From assembly GCA_964023205.1 (NCBI GenBank), contig OZ026844.1, positions 13,874,790 through 13,938,789 on the forward strand: a stretch of DNA of 64,000 nucleotides, written 5' to 3'. Under the pieces are notes generated by a model. It was not told the origin of the DNA. It saw only the letters and a list, made by a program, of their open reading frames with translations, and did no database searches. Position 1 is the stretch's first letter. Each line of letters opens with the position of its first letter. Made by a program: the position numbers and the translations under genes. Positions 34,901-49,900 of the stretch are shown in pieces. This DNA is from Lutraria lutraria (lineage: Eukaryota; Mollusca; Bivalvia; Venerida; Mactridae).

Positions 34901-37900
34901 GATTAGATACATGTATAATTATATATATATTGTCCAGGAAAGAAAGTGAAATGCCTATTATATGTAAAGATGATATTACATTAATTCAAAATTTGTGAAT
35001 CTATCATCTATATATCCAGATTCTTACATTTATATGTTTGTACAATATCATAAAACTGCTACGCTGGCACTTCAGAAAGTATCGTTAGAATTTCATATAG
35101 AAATAGTTTGCACTATCATTGTGATTATTTGATAAACTAATGCATGAAGTCAAAGATTTTTTATATCAAGTACCATAAATAATTATAAAACTTCCATTTC
35201 TGATAAGCCATGCACAAAATGTAAATACACATACATGCATTTTCATTCAATATTTTAAATTCTTTCTTCACACAATACAAATCAATCATATTGTTTAAAA
35301 CAAAATCAATATAATAAGCATTATAACATAAGTGCACCCTTCCCAAACATCAGATCTTCATCAAACTTCCAATAAAACCATCTCTACAATACCTATTCAC
35401 AGTTCAAAATACACCAAAGTACCCAAAATGAAATGCCTTTAAATGCTGTGACTTTGTCCTAAGAACATCAAGCAAACATCTGTACCAGTAAAAAGATGAC
35501 CAGAGTGTATCTTAACCCCTGTCAAATAGTTCATGAACTATTTAAAAAATATGCAAGAATAGTTCAAGTAAAATTCATGTTTTCATGAATTATTTTTAAA
35601 GAGATTGTTTAACATGTAGCTTTAATCAAAAGTGAAATCTTTGAATCTTTTGTATAAAAGCTAAATGTGTAAGTACCATTTCCATTAAAAAGGTTCATAC
35701 CAGTAATTTAAGATTTTTCAATGTTCATCTTACTTTACGATGCTAGGACAAAGTCATAACATTTAGAAGGTCAAGTATGGTAAGACATGAATATCGACTG
35801 TTATATGGGGAGGATAAATATGAGTATGCTAAATGGTGAAACAGGTACCTGATCAAAGTGACAACAAAATCTAAATGATCAATCATACCTATAACTGATA
35901 TGATCATAAATGGGTGTATAGGTAAATATATACATAATATAATAAATGATTGTCTATCAGAAATGTATTTAAAATCATTATGTACGGTAACCTTATGTGT
36001 TACAAAAGCTAAGCAGAAATCATGCTAAAATAAGTGTATGCCTAGTTGTCTCAACAAGAAACTGCATGATCAATGTATTACATAGGTTATATTTACCAGA
36101 TAAAATAGACAAAATTGTTGCATGCACTAACTTTGATAAAAAATATTCCATGTGGTTCAAAGCAATGTAAGAGTAACAAGGCTTTCTGAATTATGCTGTT
36201 AATATTTCGATAAAGTTTTTGTAACAGTGACTAGTAAGCTGTGATATATGAGGAAGGAAGGGGAAGACTGATTCTATCTATTGTGCAGGAATACCAAGGA
36301 AAAAATATGAAAGAAAACTTTACCGTAGTCGCTTGATGGCTCTTCAAGAAAATATGTATATAACGGTAATAATGGTAAAAACTAAGAAACACAAACATCT
36401 ACTGCATCACACAATGAAATATTTGTGAATTTTTTACATCCATGAAAAATACAATTTATTTTCATCATACCTTGTTGAGGCATGTATGAATCCAGTCCAA
36501 AATGCTTGCATTTTTCATACAAAGTTTATTCACACAAGAGTGGGAATGAACACAGCAGAGTTTGAAATAACTTTGTACGAGCACAGCACCCGCCACAGAA
36601 ATGTTGCCATGACTAAAAGCTAAACTAACTGTCAAACACACAAACTGATGAGAATAATTTTGTAAAATACAGAAACAATATAATAACTTAAAATAAAATT
36701 CACATAAATTGGACATAATATTTGAGTAAAAAAAGATTTGAATGCATAAGAATTATAGGAGCAGTGTTTTGACTTTGATGAAGTACTCTAAAAAATCCTT
36801 GTGGACACAAGTCATGCCTTAGAAACTGAATTCAAACTTAATGAACAGCTTAAATGACATACTAGAAACAGTGCTCATACTAATTATTTAAGGCACTAGC
36901 CCAAACTATATGTGGGCTATTGAAAATATACAATTTACCACGAGCCTGAATTGACAAATAAGAGAAAGTTCACGAGCCTCACTAAAAATTTACAAGCCTT
37001 GGGCTTTAGATTTGTGCAAAGACTGTAGTAATATTCTTAAATATTTAAACATAGTATCATTTGAAATTTAAACCAAATTAAATATGTAATAAATAGGCAA
37101 ACAATGACTCATGTAGCAAGTAGTTAATAAAACATAAAAAAGAATAGAACTGAGGGTTCTTGACCATCAAATTTGGCATAAAAGATTTGCTAACATAAAA
37201 TTAAGCTGGTTTTCAAAAATGTCAACTGAGAGCAACAAATCTCGAAGATAAAATCATATCAATGTTACTTACGAGTTTCTGATGTTTTTGGCAGCATTTC
37301 TTGCCATTGCGTGTCCAACACGAAGTTTAATTTGAACCAGTCGCAGACATTGTGGCAGATAAATATTTCTTAATGGACTGTGTGGAGAGGAGAAGAAGGA
37401 CAAACGACCCTCAGGATTATAATGTTCTATCCTCTCTCCAAGATCTTCCATCTGAAAAAGAAGAGAAAAAAAGATAAATTATGTAAAATACTCAACAGGT
37501 AAGAAAAGAACCATTAGAGTCATCAATGAAACACACAGTAACAAGATCATATCAAAAGCAGATATGCTAAAATTGATCTTTCTTGAGCACAAAGAATATT
37601 AATAATTATGCATAAACAAATACGTGGAGATGTATTTTGTGACTGAATATGAAGGTATTTAAAAGAAATTTCTACCTGAAGCGACCAAATCATATGACAA
37701 ATGCACTACATAGCATATATATGTAAGGTACATAAAAAAGTGACTAAAAATCAGTTTCATTAATATAAAAAGTGGCGTAAAATGTAAGATTGATATGAAT
37801 GTTTACTTGTTTTAGTATGATTTGATGAGCTTGTAGATAATTCTCCATAGTTCTTTCAGTAAAGATAATGCTGTCATCAGTATGTTCTATAGCTTCAAGA

Positions 37901-40900
37901 TCTGTTCTCATTACAATAGCTGTAGCCATCATTTGAGCACCAGGTATGGATGGACAAGGTACTTGTGTTAGTAAGTTAATCGAGTCCTGAAAAGGGTCAA
38001 TATTTAAATGGAAAAGATAACAAAACAAAAGCATTGGCGAGAATGTAATTCTGAAATAAAATAAAAAATTACACACATAATTATTATGCTGTTTGCAGAC
38101 ACCTTGTATTAATAAGTATTATAATAATTTACAGGACATTCATTAACTGATTTAGGCATTAAAATGATACCAATTTCATCGCTATTCGAGACGCTTCAGT
38201 TCAATGGCATGCCTCTTTGTGCACTTTTGTATATTGGTAGTAATTCCTCAGTTTGAAAAGGCCACAACTGTTGTCCAGTGGTTAGTGCGCTAGACTTGTT
38301 AGTTGTGGCAGTTCATACCCTTCTGTGAAAATGAGACAAAGATGTTGATTTTCCTCCATATGTGGAGACATTGCCAGTTCCTTGTGGAAGGTTAAGTTAA
38401 TACTAGTTAAAAAACATTCCAGGTACACTGGTTCCTTGTGGAAGGTTAAGTTAATACTAGTTAGAAAACAGTCCAGGGAAGCTGGTTAGGTGAACCGGCC
38501 CCGTATATAACTGAAACATTGAAACAAAACTGAAACGAAACTCAATTTAAAGAACAACATTGTACTTATAAAGAAATATTCTTACCTGTAAAAGTGATAT
38601 TGTATGCTCCAAACTTTTACCCTCTACAATATTAAGTGTAGCTCCTTGAATTAAGAATTCAGCCTGCTTCTCAATATCACCACAAGCTTCTGCTTCACCC
38701 AGACCCTCAGCACAATATTGACGACAATCAGCAAGCTCCTGAAGGACCTTGTTATCACTTCCTGTAATGTTGAAAAGTATTTACTATAATGAGAAATGAA
38801 GTCCTGATTTTAGTTAAACCTGTATTTTTTCAATTGTACTAAATCTAGCTAAATGAAATGAGATACAATAACAACTACTTTACTAAATTAATTAACAGAA
38901 CATTTCTATAAAGAAGCTTGGTAAAATATATGTAGCACAAATTGTTATTTAAAGCAGATGTCACTTATGCTGACAAAAAGCAAAACTCAATATGACTAAA
39001 ACATAATAATTATAATACTGATATTTTTAAAGATAACTTTTTAGAATTATGTTGTTGATTGGCAAAAGTAAGTATAAATGATACTTCTAACATTAGTTTG
39101 TGTTAAGATCTACAAAAATGTTGATTACAAAATATATAAGACATTTTTATTTCTTGAATCAAACACACATTATCTGTGAAATTTGGCAGTAGAAATCACT
39201 TTTACTTCAACATATATTTATGCATATTGGCTCAAAGCTTTGGCATGTACTATCGATACATAAAAATTTGATAAAAACCTGCTTCAAAAGCAGCACCATT
39301 AACTAAATATATATATTTGAAAAATAAAAAATATGAATTCACTTATCATTTTCATAAATTAATCACAAATTGAGATTTTAGAAATATAGAATCCTTCATG
39401 ATGATTTACAGAAGGGGTAGTTTATGCATGATGGTGATAGCTTAACTAACAGAAATCATATTATCAAATAGAAACAGAGTCTAATAAGCCCCAACAATGG
39501 AAAGCAATTTTCTAATTATTCATGATCATAAAAATCAATAATAGATTACAGGTAAATGAAAGTAGATCATAAAAACAGTTCAATAGCTTTATTTGTCTCA
39601 CTCTACTAAAGTAACTTGACATATATAACTTATACTTAAACACTTTTGGTAGTATAAATGAGCATACATGTACTTAATAACTTAAGAATGAAGCTGCCTC
39701 ACACTTGTTTTGGAACTTTACTGACTCTCAAGACTAAAATTTAAATGATTTACTAATTATCATAATTGAACTTTATCTTACAAGAAAATGATCATTTTAT
39801 ATTAGTCAACTCACAATCAATCAATACAACATTAATGACACAATGTTTTATTTACTTAGAATTCTCAAAACTAGCAGGACAGTGTTAAGTATGGCAGAAA
39901 ATTACTATAGCTATGAAAGCAATTAAATAAGTAACCCAACCTTTATCTGTCACTTATCATGTTATATAGACAAACTAGTATCTGACAGATTTATATCAAT
40001 GACAAAAGTTTACCTGAATTCTTACAGAAGATCATTTTAGCAGACCAGAATTTTATTTTCTGAGGAGAATAGATTCAACTTGTGATTTGGTTTGTAGTGG
40101 GAAATTTTATATTAAAAGAATGGCATACTTTTGTCATGATGATTTAGTTCATAATATTATACAAGAAGTAAAATGATGTCCTTGTATACAAAGTTTTGTC
40201 ATAAAACCAAGACAGTTCCTTATATGCATGTTTTTGTAATTAGAAAAAAGTTATTGTTTTTATTTATTCCATCGGATTTCACACCATTTTCAACATACAG
40301 AAAAAGGGTCAGTCACAGAATATCAAGACACACCCTGATTTTCCTGGCTTAAGAGTACTTGTAAACATATCTATAGAAGAGTCAAAGGACTATGATAATG
40401 TTTACACTATTTCCATGTTAAAATATTGAGAGCAGTATTTTTATATTCGACTCGGGAGATTTCGTAAGTAAATTAACTACACAGAACTGTCTCAGTTTAA
40501 ACTTACCTAATTTTTCAAGCATTCTAGGTATAGCTAAAATTATGTGGTACATTTACAATATGTATGAAATAATATACAAATAAGACTATAGGTATGTAGG
40601 TAACATAAAAATGGAATATGCAGATACATGATCAAAGATAGGACTTTTGTGGTAATCCTAGAGTTTTGACTCATCAGTAGTATTTACATTATAATTATTG
40701 TGATACTTATTTGAAGCCAGTTTAGACAATAACTTAAGATTAATGTACAGATTTCTCATACAATAGAAATGATATGATAGGTAAAAAATATCAAAATTAG
40801 ATGGTAGACAAGTTATTTCTTGAAAGGAAACAAAACAAACAAGGAATAATCAAAATCAAAATGTAGAGTTAATAGTGGAAAATTAAGTACAGTTTGGGAA

Positions 40901-43900
40901 TATAATGGGGTATGGTATGTTTTAAGAATATACAGAATATCACAACCAATGTGTAAAAATGCATAATTAATGAATATATGCACAATACATATTCAGATTG
41001 GCAAGCTATAAAATCCACAAATGCGTACAAGTCTATAAAAATTATGCTCAGATAAAACTTAACATAAACTAACCTTTAACATCCCCCATGCCTCTAATTT
41101 CCATCATCAGAGAAGTAGCAAGTGCAGCTCGACATGCCAACCAAAGCCGGGCATCAAGTCTTGATCTTGATTGGAAATTCTGGTATTGAAACTGACCGCT
41201 TTCCGGCTCGCTCAACTTTATGAATAAAGATGGCCGCTTACGTCCGCCATCACCATGGTGCTTGAGAGAAGATGGTCTAAAATAACATACATAAAAGGTT
41301 ATGACATTCATACCATACTGTCAACCCTTATTTATCAGTCACCTATGAATAAAGTCCACTATGTGTACAACTACTACCTTTCAGTGCACATTATCCAATA
41401 CATGTAAAACAGATTAGTGAAACAACTATCTGAAAGTCAGTTGTGTAGTAATATTTTTCTCCCCTATTGGTGATCTTTCTTTGACTGCACATGTATAATA
41501 GGATAATCAGCAACAATGATAATGATGGTGATTATTGGTAATGATGATGATAATATCGACTTATACAACATTTATACAATTCTCAGCTACATGTACATAC
41601 AACATTAAGAACAACACAACATAATTATTATCTTAAGGGGCAATAAAGTAAAAAAAAAAAAAACAAGTTTTATCTTTTTTTGTTTAACGTCCTTAAAATA
41701 AATAACATAACATACACGCAGTCAAGTCCCTAATATGATTGAGATAAATATATTATAACAAACTTCAAGGTTAATGTATTATCCACATAAATTTGATTAC
41801 AGTAAAATCATATTTAGCATCCTTCTTTAATATTCAAACCATCTTATAACAATAACTAAGTATTCATTTATGAACTGATTTCAAACATGTCCTCAATATT
41901 TCAACTAAATAATGAGATCGCTTCAATATTCTAGTTTTCGGAAGGTGATTTATCACGTTCCTATGTTATCATCAAGCTCAGAATCTTCCTTGGACTTCAT
42001 AACAGCTTGGTTGGAAGGAAAGCCGCACAAGAAAATAGGTCTCAACTAAATAGTGTGAATATTCAGATGTATCTGGTTGTATTAATGTTTTCAGTAGTAA
42101 TATGCTAAATTTGTAAACCCTACTAGCACAAGACTGATGCTTTAAGAGGTTGATGGTGTATGTACAGCACAAGAAACATTAAATTGTACATTGATTGACA
42201 GATTAACAAACTGTAACATTTCTTTATATCAGTAAGAGGCATATAAAATCTTTATTATTGATATTATATAGAATGGAATACGGATTGAGTGTCAATGTCG
42301 GTATCAGACTTTGTATACAATGGTGGTGTATTAGTTTCAGACAAAACATGCAAAAACAGTTAGTACAGTGACATGGAAAACAACAATAACAACAGTGAGG
42401 ATATTTTTATATAACAATGGTAAGTATGTACAACATTAAGATTTAAACACTGACTGAAAAATAGATGAAGTATGGTTTGTTGACATAGACAAGTAGAATA
42501 ATAAAAATCTTTATAACTGCTAAAAGACAAACTACATATTTATCACCATCAGATAAACATTAACTGTTGCAATAATTGCATGATAATACAGAAAGAAAAC
42601 TATTCAGTATAGTTGTATACATTGTGCAAATATTTTCTAATGAAGAAAAAGGTAAAGTCTTCCAATTTATTCATTTATTGGAAATCTTGACCCCCTATAC
42701 CCTTGACCCAGATTCCTTATATGTATAAAGGACCAATTACTATGGAATTTGACCTTGACATTTTGTATGGGTTAAACAGCATTTATGCAGAGTTCTTGCC
42801 CAAACCAAACAGACAATAAAAGGAAATTTTAAACAAATTCAACATAAATGATATACAAGTTGAATCTCTGAACAATTTCGTAACTATTCAGTCATATCTA
42901 ACCAAAGATAAATCAAACATGTACCGATCAATTAAGAAATGGGACTGAGTGGTTATTCTAGTTGATCCTGTTAACTGGACATTTAGTTGTTCAAAGTTGG
43001 TGTTAGTATTCAGAAGGTATAAAAGATTGATGTCAATTAATGACTGGAAGAATAGTTTAACATTTGTGTGAAAAGATAAAAACACTTCTAACAACTAGAG
43101 AATGTGTTTAAAACTATTCTATATTCTTGTAAATAAAAATACCTCTCAAATCTTGGTGATTCTCGGCTGTAAATATTCAGTTAAAAATATGTATCATTTA
43201 ACACCTAATACTAGACTATGTGACAATAATTTCACGTTTTATATTGAATTTAAGTTTATTTTCAATATATTTCAGCATCAACACTCAGACAATTCATAGT
43301 TCCTTTCAATTTAGTTCAATTTCAAATCCTGACATGAAATCAAACATGCTTGATTAGTAATAAGCTCGGCAACAAATACAGGCACCTTCAAATCTGAACC
43401 AAACACAAAAATTGGGCCACACATGAAAAACAAAGTAATTTCTTCAAAATCAAATACATGGTACTATAACTATCTATCTAAAATGCTGATGAATATTTTT
43501 TCTAAAACTGTCTAAAAAATAAAAAAATGTCTAAAATACTTTGATGCATGTCATTCAAAATTAGCAATCAACACAATTGAAGTGACAATACACAGATATA
43601 TAGCAAAAACGTCACACATGTGCCTATTACAACTAAGCAACGTATACAATGCTTGTCATTTAAAACCAAAGTCCATTTTCTGATCTAATAATTACCTTGG
43701 TGGGCGGGGCATAAACTTTTTCTTCTTGAAGAGTACAGATGATTGGAGCATTCTTAAAGCTGACAGTATGATCCTAGCAGCCATTGGTGCATGGTGTTTC
43801 TGTCTGGCTATTGATGCTTGCTCTAGTTTACATAGAACAACAAGTTCTAATTCTGCTGCCGACAAATCATCAAGTTCTGTAATTATGAAAATATCCTCAA

Positions 43901-46900
43901 TATCTATTTGTCGGGAAGCATCCTTTGTTAAATACATTCAAATGTGACGTGTTAGCGGCCACCTCAGAATAAAGGCCAACAAGTCAATAAAGGCCATTCT
44001 TTTAAAACTGTTAATGATTATTTAGAACAAAATAAACTCCAAATAAAAGCCACCTGTCAATTAGGGCCAACATTTATCTTTAAGTGTGGCCTTTGGTCAC
44101 AGGTTAGACTGCATACAACTTTTAATAAAATACATTATACTGTCAGGTCAATATAGACTTATTTGTTATCAGATAAATCTAATGACTCAGACTGTTAGTT
44201 ATTATGAATGCTTGATAATCACAGAGTATAAACCTTTGGACAAAAATGGTACAAAACTACAAATATTATCATAATATTCAATATAGCTTGAAAACTTAAC
44301 GGGAATAATTCTCATCATTTTCATATACATCAAAAAATATCTAAAAAAATGTATTAAATCTTATAAATGATATCAACTGATGATAGGATCAAATTAGGCT
44401 TAATTTGATATCACAACACCAACATTGGCAAATAACGCTGAATCAATGGTAATCTCTTGCTTCTTTTCAAGGTAGAGCTGAGAATACTTACTTCCTCCAT
44501 CAAGTTCAGCATTTTCCTGTATAACATCAGCTATGGTGCCCACCATCTGATCTGCTATAACAAGTAATGTTCCCTTCACAAACTCTAGATTTATCGATTT
44601 CTTGGCACTGCTAAATCGCTTAGCCATGAAAGCAGATTGGTCAGTGGTATCCTCACGAGCTGAAATCACATAAGATATTACTTAAGACTTCAATAATTTC
44701 ATTTCCTATCATACTCTTGTACAATTAACACAATAACATGCATCTTATAAGATCTCACTGAAACTAAATTCTCTTTTACATATTCTGCATTCTATTTCTG
44801 TAGTAAACACAACACAACATTTACAAAATAACAAATTAATCATTTAAAACTTATCTAACAGTTAACATCATATTTTCCAGTCATTAACTTATACCCTCAA
44901 TACAGGAAAATGAGAAATTATAATATACTAAATCCTACTACTTAGAAATGTACTCAGTCTATGTTTGTTTGTTTCATCGGGTTTTACATCCTTTTTAACA
45001 GTCAGAGTTCTTATGAGGTTGACAGTTCACCTAACCATCTTTCCTGGGAAGAACCAGTACTAGACTCCCATCCTCCATAAGCAACTGTCTACTTTCTCAC
45101 ATAGAGACATAGTCAGTAGCTGGGTTTGAACCCACAACCCTCTATCAGTGAGAAGTTACAGTGATTTGAAGTCAGCAACCTTAACAACATGACCACGGAG
45201 GCGGGTCACTGAATCTAAACATGTATTCTTAAAACACAGACTTGCTGAAATATTTACAAAGAACTAAAGCTCAGATGGATGTATTTTACTCCTTTTGTAG
45301 ATAGATCAACAACCAGCACAAAAAGAAATGACTTAAAATGTAAAATCATGATGATAATTATGAAATATATCCATGGTGAACAATAAACATCAAAGTGCTG
45401 AAAGTAAAACTATATAAAACAGTCAAAATTAATACTTATAGAAAATCATTAACCAGTAGAAATTTTTAATCATGCAATGAACTAACCAATACGTGTAAGT
45501 TTAAACCAAGTAGTGTATTTCGAATTTTACAAGTAATCATCTGATTTAATATAGTGTTTTTTAAAGTCCCATAAGCATATAAATATATTGGTCGTAATAG
45601 TTTCTGTTTGTTCTATAACAGAGGAATCCAGTGTGTTTTCCTCTCATGTATACTTTATAGCAAGCGAAATGAGTGTTTTTTGAAGGAAAAGGGCTTGTTT
45701 CATTGGTAATTATTTTCTTGGGATAATATTAGCAATTACTTGTTTTTTGCATATTTTATTTATATCAAAAAGCTAATGGGACTTTAAAACAAAGGAATTA
45801 GTTCTTAATGGTTTCAAACAAACAGGTGAAATAACTCATGTTTAATCTAGCCATAGTTAGACATCTCAATTGCAAGGGTCTTAAAAGGGTATAGAACTAA
45901 ACAGATACATTTGAGATATTCAAATATATGAAACACAATTCAACTATCTCTAAAAAGAACAACAGAATATAAAGGTATTCTATAGAAGATAATTTGAGCG
46001 TAATAATCATACCATCTCAAATCAAAAGTGCAAATAATTTGATTAGATTTGTCCCTGTAAATCATTCAATATACAGAAAAATATGAATAAGTTTAACATC
46101 TTCATACTGTTATTGTAAGGATGTGTGCAACAATGTTATGATGTAATCAATGCTAAAGTATGTCAACTGTGAAAAGTGAGACACAAATTCAATTTTTGCA
46201 TTTTGTACAACTGTGACGTAACTTGTAATCCAAAGAATGTGTGTCAGCAAATGCTGCTAAATAAACCACTTGTATGGAACATACATCGTAGGCACTTTAG
46301 AGAAAACAAGACAGAACAAAGAAATTCTACATTATACCTAAACCTTGAAGAAAACACTGAAATTAATATAAGGAGTATTACATTTTAAGCAGAAATCTAT
46401 AAGAAGAAGATACCAAAGAAAAAATAACAATTAAGAGATTGGTAGAAATACCCATATCAGAAAATGAACTCATGAGTTTGCTAAAACTGAATGGTTAGAA
46501 ATGGATTACAGAAAACATGGGATCTAAAAGATGAAAAGCAAGGTGACAGTAAAAGAATCAAAGACACTTTTTGAAACAGAAGAACAAATAGTTCATAATG
46601 TAATCTACAATGCTTTGAACACGTGATCCACACTAAAACAGAAGTGAAGAGGTGGTGAAAGCAAAACAGGTGGTGACTGGTTACTTTTGTCAGTGCTTCT
46701 TCCTGATGAGCTTCCATCATCTTTGGTTACATCTTCCCTTGCAGTGTCAGGTTTATTATCTCCCTTGTCACTATCCAAATCTTGTTTTATGACTGAATCT
46801 CTAGGAGAGTTTTCAGAAGCTTCAGTAATTGTATCAATATCTCCTGTAAGAACACTTTCTTTATAGAATACATGAAGTAACAGATTCAGAGAGAAGTTAC

Positions 46901-49900
46901 AATACTTCTTCCTATACATCAGATACCACAGTTATCATACAATTCAAATAGATGCAAGCTGATAATGTATAGAACACATATTAATAGTTCCTAAATAAAT
47001 CATAATATGTAAAGAGTGAATCTGAAAGTGGAATGTCCGATATGATTAATGGTGTACATGATAATATAAAAGATTTAATATTTATACACACTTGCCTAAT
47101 TAAGAATTGAGTTTCAGTGTAAAAAGTTTGTTATGGAGTAGATATAATAAACAAATCTATAAAAAAGCTAACTGAATTATGGAACTATTAAATCAAGGAC
47201 ATCACATCCATACATAAGTATAATGATGTACAGTTATATAACTTCTTCTTTATCAAATACAGTAAAATATCTTAATTCTGTCAAGATGACTCAATTTTAG
47301 ATGAACAAAAATAGAGCCAGACTTGATGATACAAACCTATCTTATCTGCATAAAAATGGAACACAAAATACAAATAACAGAAGTCCAGCTCTAGAGCTAT
47401 TATATTATATCAAAATTCCAGGATACTTGTGTTTGATGAAGTATATAGACTACCATAGAACACTCATGTCTCTAAAATTTACTTGTAGACAAATGTAAGA
47501 CATTTGGAAAACATCCTACATTAAATTTTGTCATCATGTGTACAGAAAATATGCACATTATAGCTGTCACCAGTCTAGAAAAGTGAAATAGTAAAGAAAT
47601 ACAACAGCTATCAACATTAAAATCTGCTTATTAAACAATTACTTGACACCAACAATAAAGTACAAAACTAACTTTATATCAACACATTTTTAAAAATAAA
47701 GTTTAACAACACACTACATAATACAGAAACATTTATCTTTAAGAGTATATATGGGTATTAAGATGTAGAATCAGTTACCTTGTATTATGAGCAAAAAGCT
47801 GTGTTGCTATAATTATACACTAACGTATGACTGTCAATTGAGGCAACATGCTCCCATATAAAAATGTTTGAAACTCTTGACAGATTTGTACTGAATTGTC
47901 AATACAAATTTTGAACTTCTTTTTCCCAAAAATTTGTCTTGAATTCATTAAAGAAGTACACAAAGGTTAAATCTCACAAATTACTTAAAGTATACAAAAG
48001 ATAATCATATAAACAATTCATTGTAACTATCTATACAAATACATACAACACTACCAAACTGATACAAATAAGATTTATAAATGAAGAAAATAAATATACA
48101 AATGTATATGTAAGGAACTAGCATGTTTATAGCCATGTCAACTATGAAGATAGTAAAATTTATAACAATGTATGTTTTTGGAATTTGGATAGTACAACTA
48201 ACCAAACTACCAAAATGAACGAGGGCTGTCCAGAAAGTCTATGTAATAACTGTATAACTTTTGCAAGGTCCTTCCATAAGTCATAAAATTTGATGAAGTT
48301 CAAAAAGTAAAAATTACTTGATTTGGTGTATAAATGTATTTATGCATTTAAAAACTGTTTATCCCATCGCAGATACACCTACCTACATGTAGGTTCAGAA
48401 AACCAGAATGTTTCTAATTACAACCTACCATGTATCTAAATATCAAAACACATTACATTTATGAGATTTTGGCGCTAATTAATTGTAACTTAGGTTCTAA
48501 ATGCAATTTCCTTTCCAATCATGGAATTTCCATCACGGTCCCTTACTTGCATGTGTAAATTATATTGAATTATTACAACTTTCTGAACAACCCTTGTATA
48601 CACATCAAATAAGGAGAACAACATTTTCAAATACCAAACATCTTACTAACACCAGCAGCCAATTGTGTAAACAATGGTTAAATCTAACAATGTTTATACA
48701 ACTGGGTGCAGAAGACTATAATCAAGGGTGTCAATATATATATTAGAGCCAAATAAGAGGCCTTTAGCCACATTGTTTCAATATTTAACTCAGTTTGTAT
48801 TAAAGAAAATCCTTCAGAGCAGATTGAGTTAAATTCTCGGGAAATCAGGAATTCCAGATATGTCCAGCATATTGTCACCCCTGTATTATATAATGAATGT
48901 CTTAAAATTCATATACTTAATAATAAAATTATTTTCTCAAGCACCCTATTTTCCATATAGATAATACAAAGTTTATTGGTTATATAAGCAAATATGGTAT
49001 TATAATGTAATTATTATTGATGGTTATGCTGTTGATGAGTTGCAAGTTATCAAGTCAGATAAGCCGAAACAATCACTTCTTGCAAAGTTTAGCAGCACAT
49101 ATCTGTATTCATTAAATTGTTTATCAATCATATCATAAAAATATATATGCAATGTTAGTATTGAATATAAATACTGTTTTCATAGGCATTATTTTAACAA
49201 TTACACTACTGTAAGAAAAAATATGAAAAAGCATTATATAAATACGAGTAAGTATGTATAAACTTAAGTCAGTAAATAAGTTATACATTATGGTACTAAA
49301 TCCATGGTCACTAAATACTCACTAAAATCATCGTCATCCTCATCTTTAACACTATCATTGTCATCTATAGTGTTAATGTATAATACTTGATCAAAAGAAA
49401 TCATCATTGAAAGGAAAACTTGCTTAGCAGAGTAATGCTTACAATACCATTACAAATTGGCAATAAAAAAGCTTATTCTGGTACTAAATCTATCACAGCT
49501 GGTGAAGCAAGCGATTTTTATAAAAATAGTTAGACTTTCCTTCAATTTGCTTTAATTCAGATATTTCTGATGATAAATGTTTGAAAATAAAGCAAGAAAT
49601 GACATTAATGGCCTACCCTCTTTGTCTGCCTTGGATGTTCTAACAGAAGGACGTTTTTGTCTAGGTGTTGTTTCAGTTTTCACACCATGTAAGCCTAGTG
49701 TACCAGGACGGGATAAAGTACTCATAGTCATCTGTTTTAAGGTACCACTACCTTCTGGCAAGCTATAAACAACAAAAATAACAACAAAATTATTAGATAC
49801 AAACTAGAAAATTTATCAGACATACCTGAAATTTTAAAACTCAAATCTCTGTACTAAGATTAAGAATAGTAAATGGGCAGGCTCAATTGCCCATGAAATC

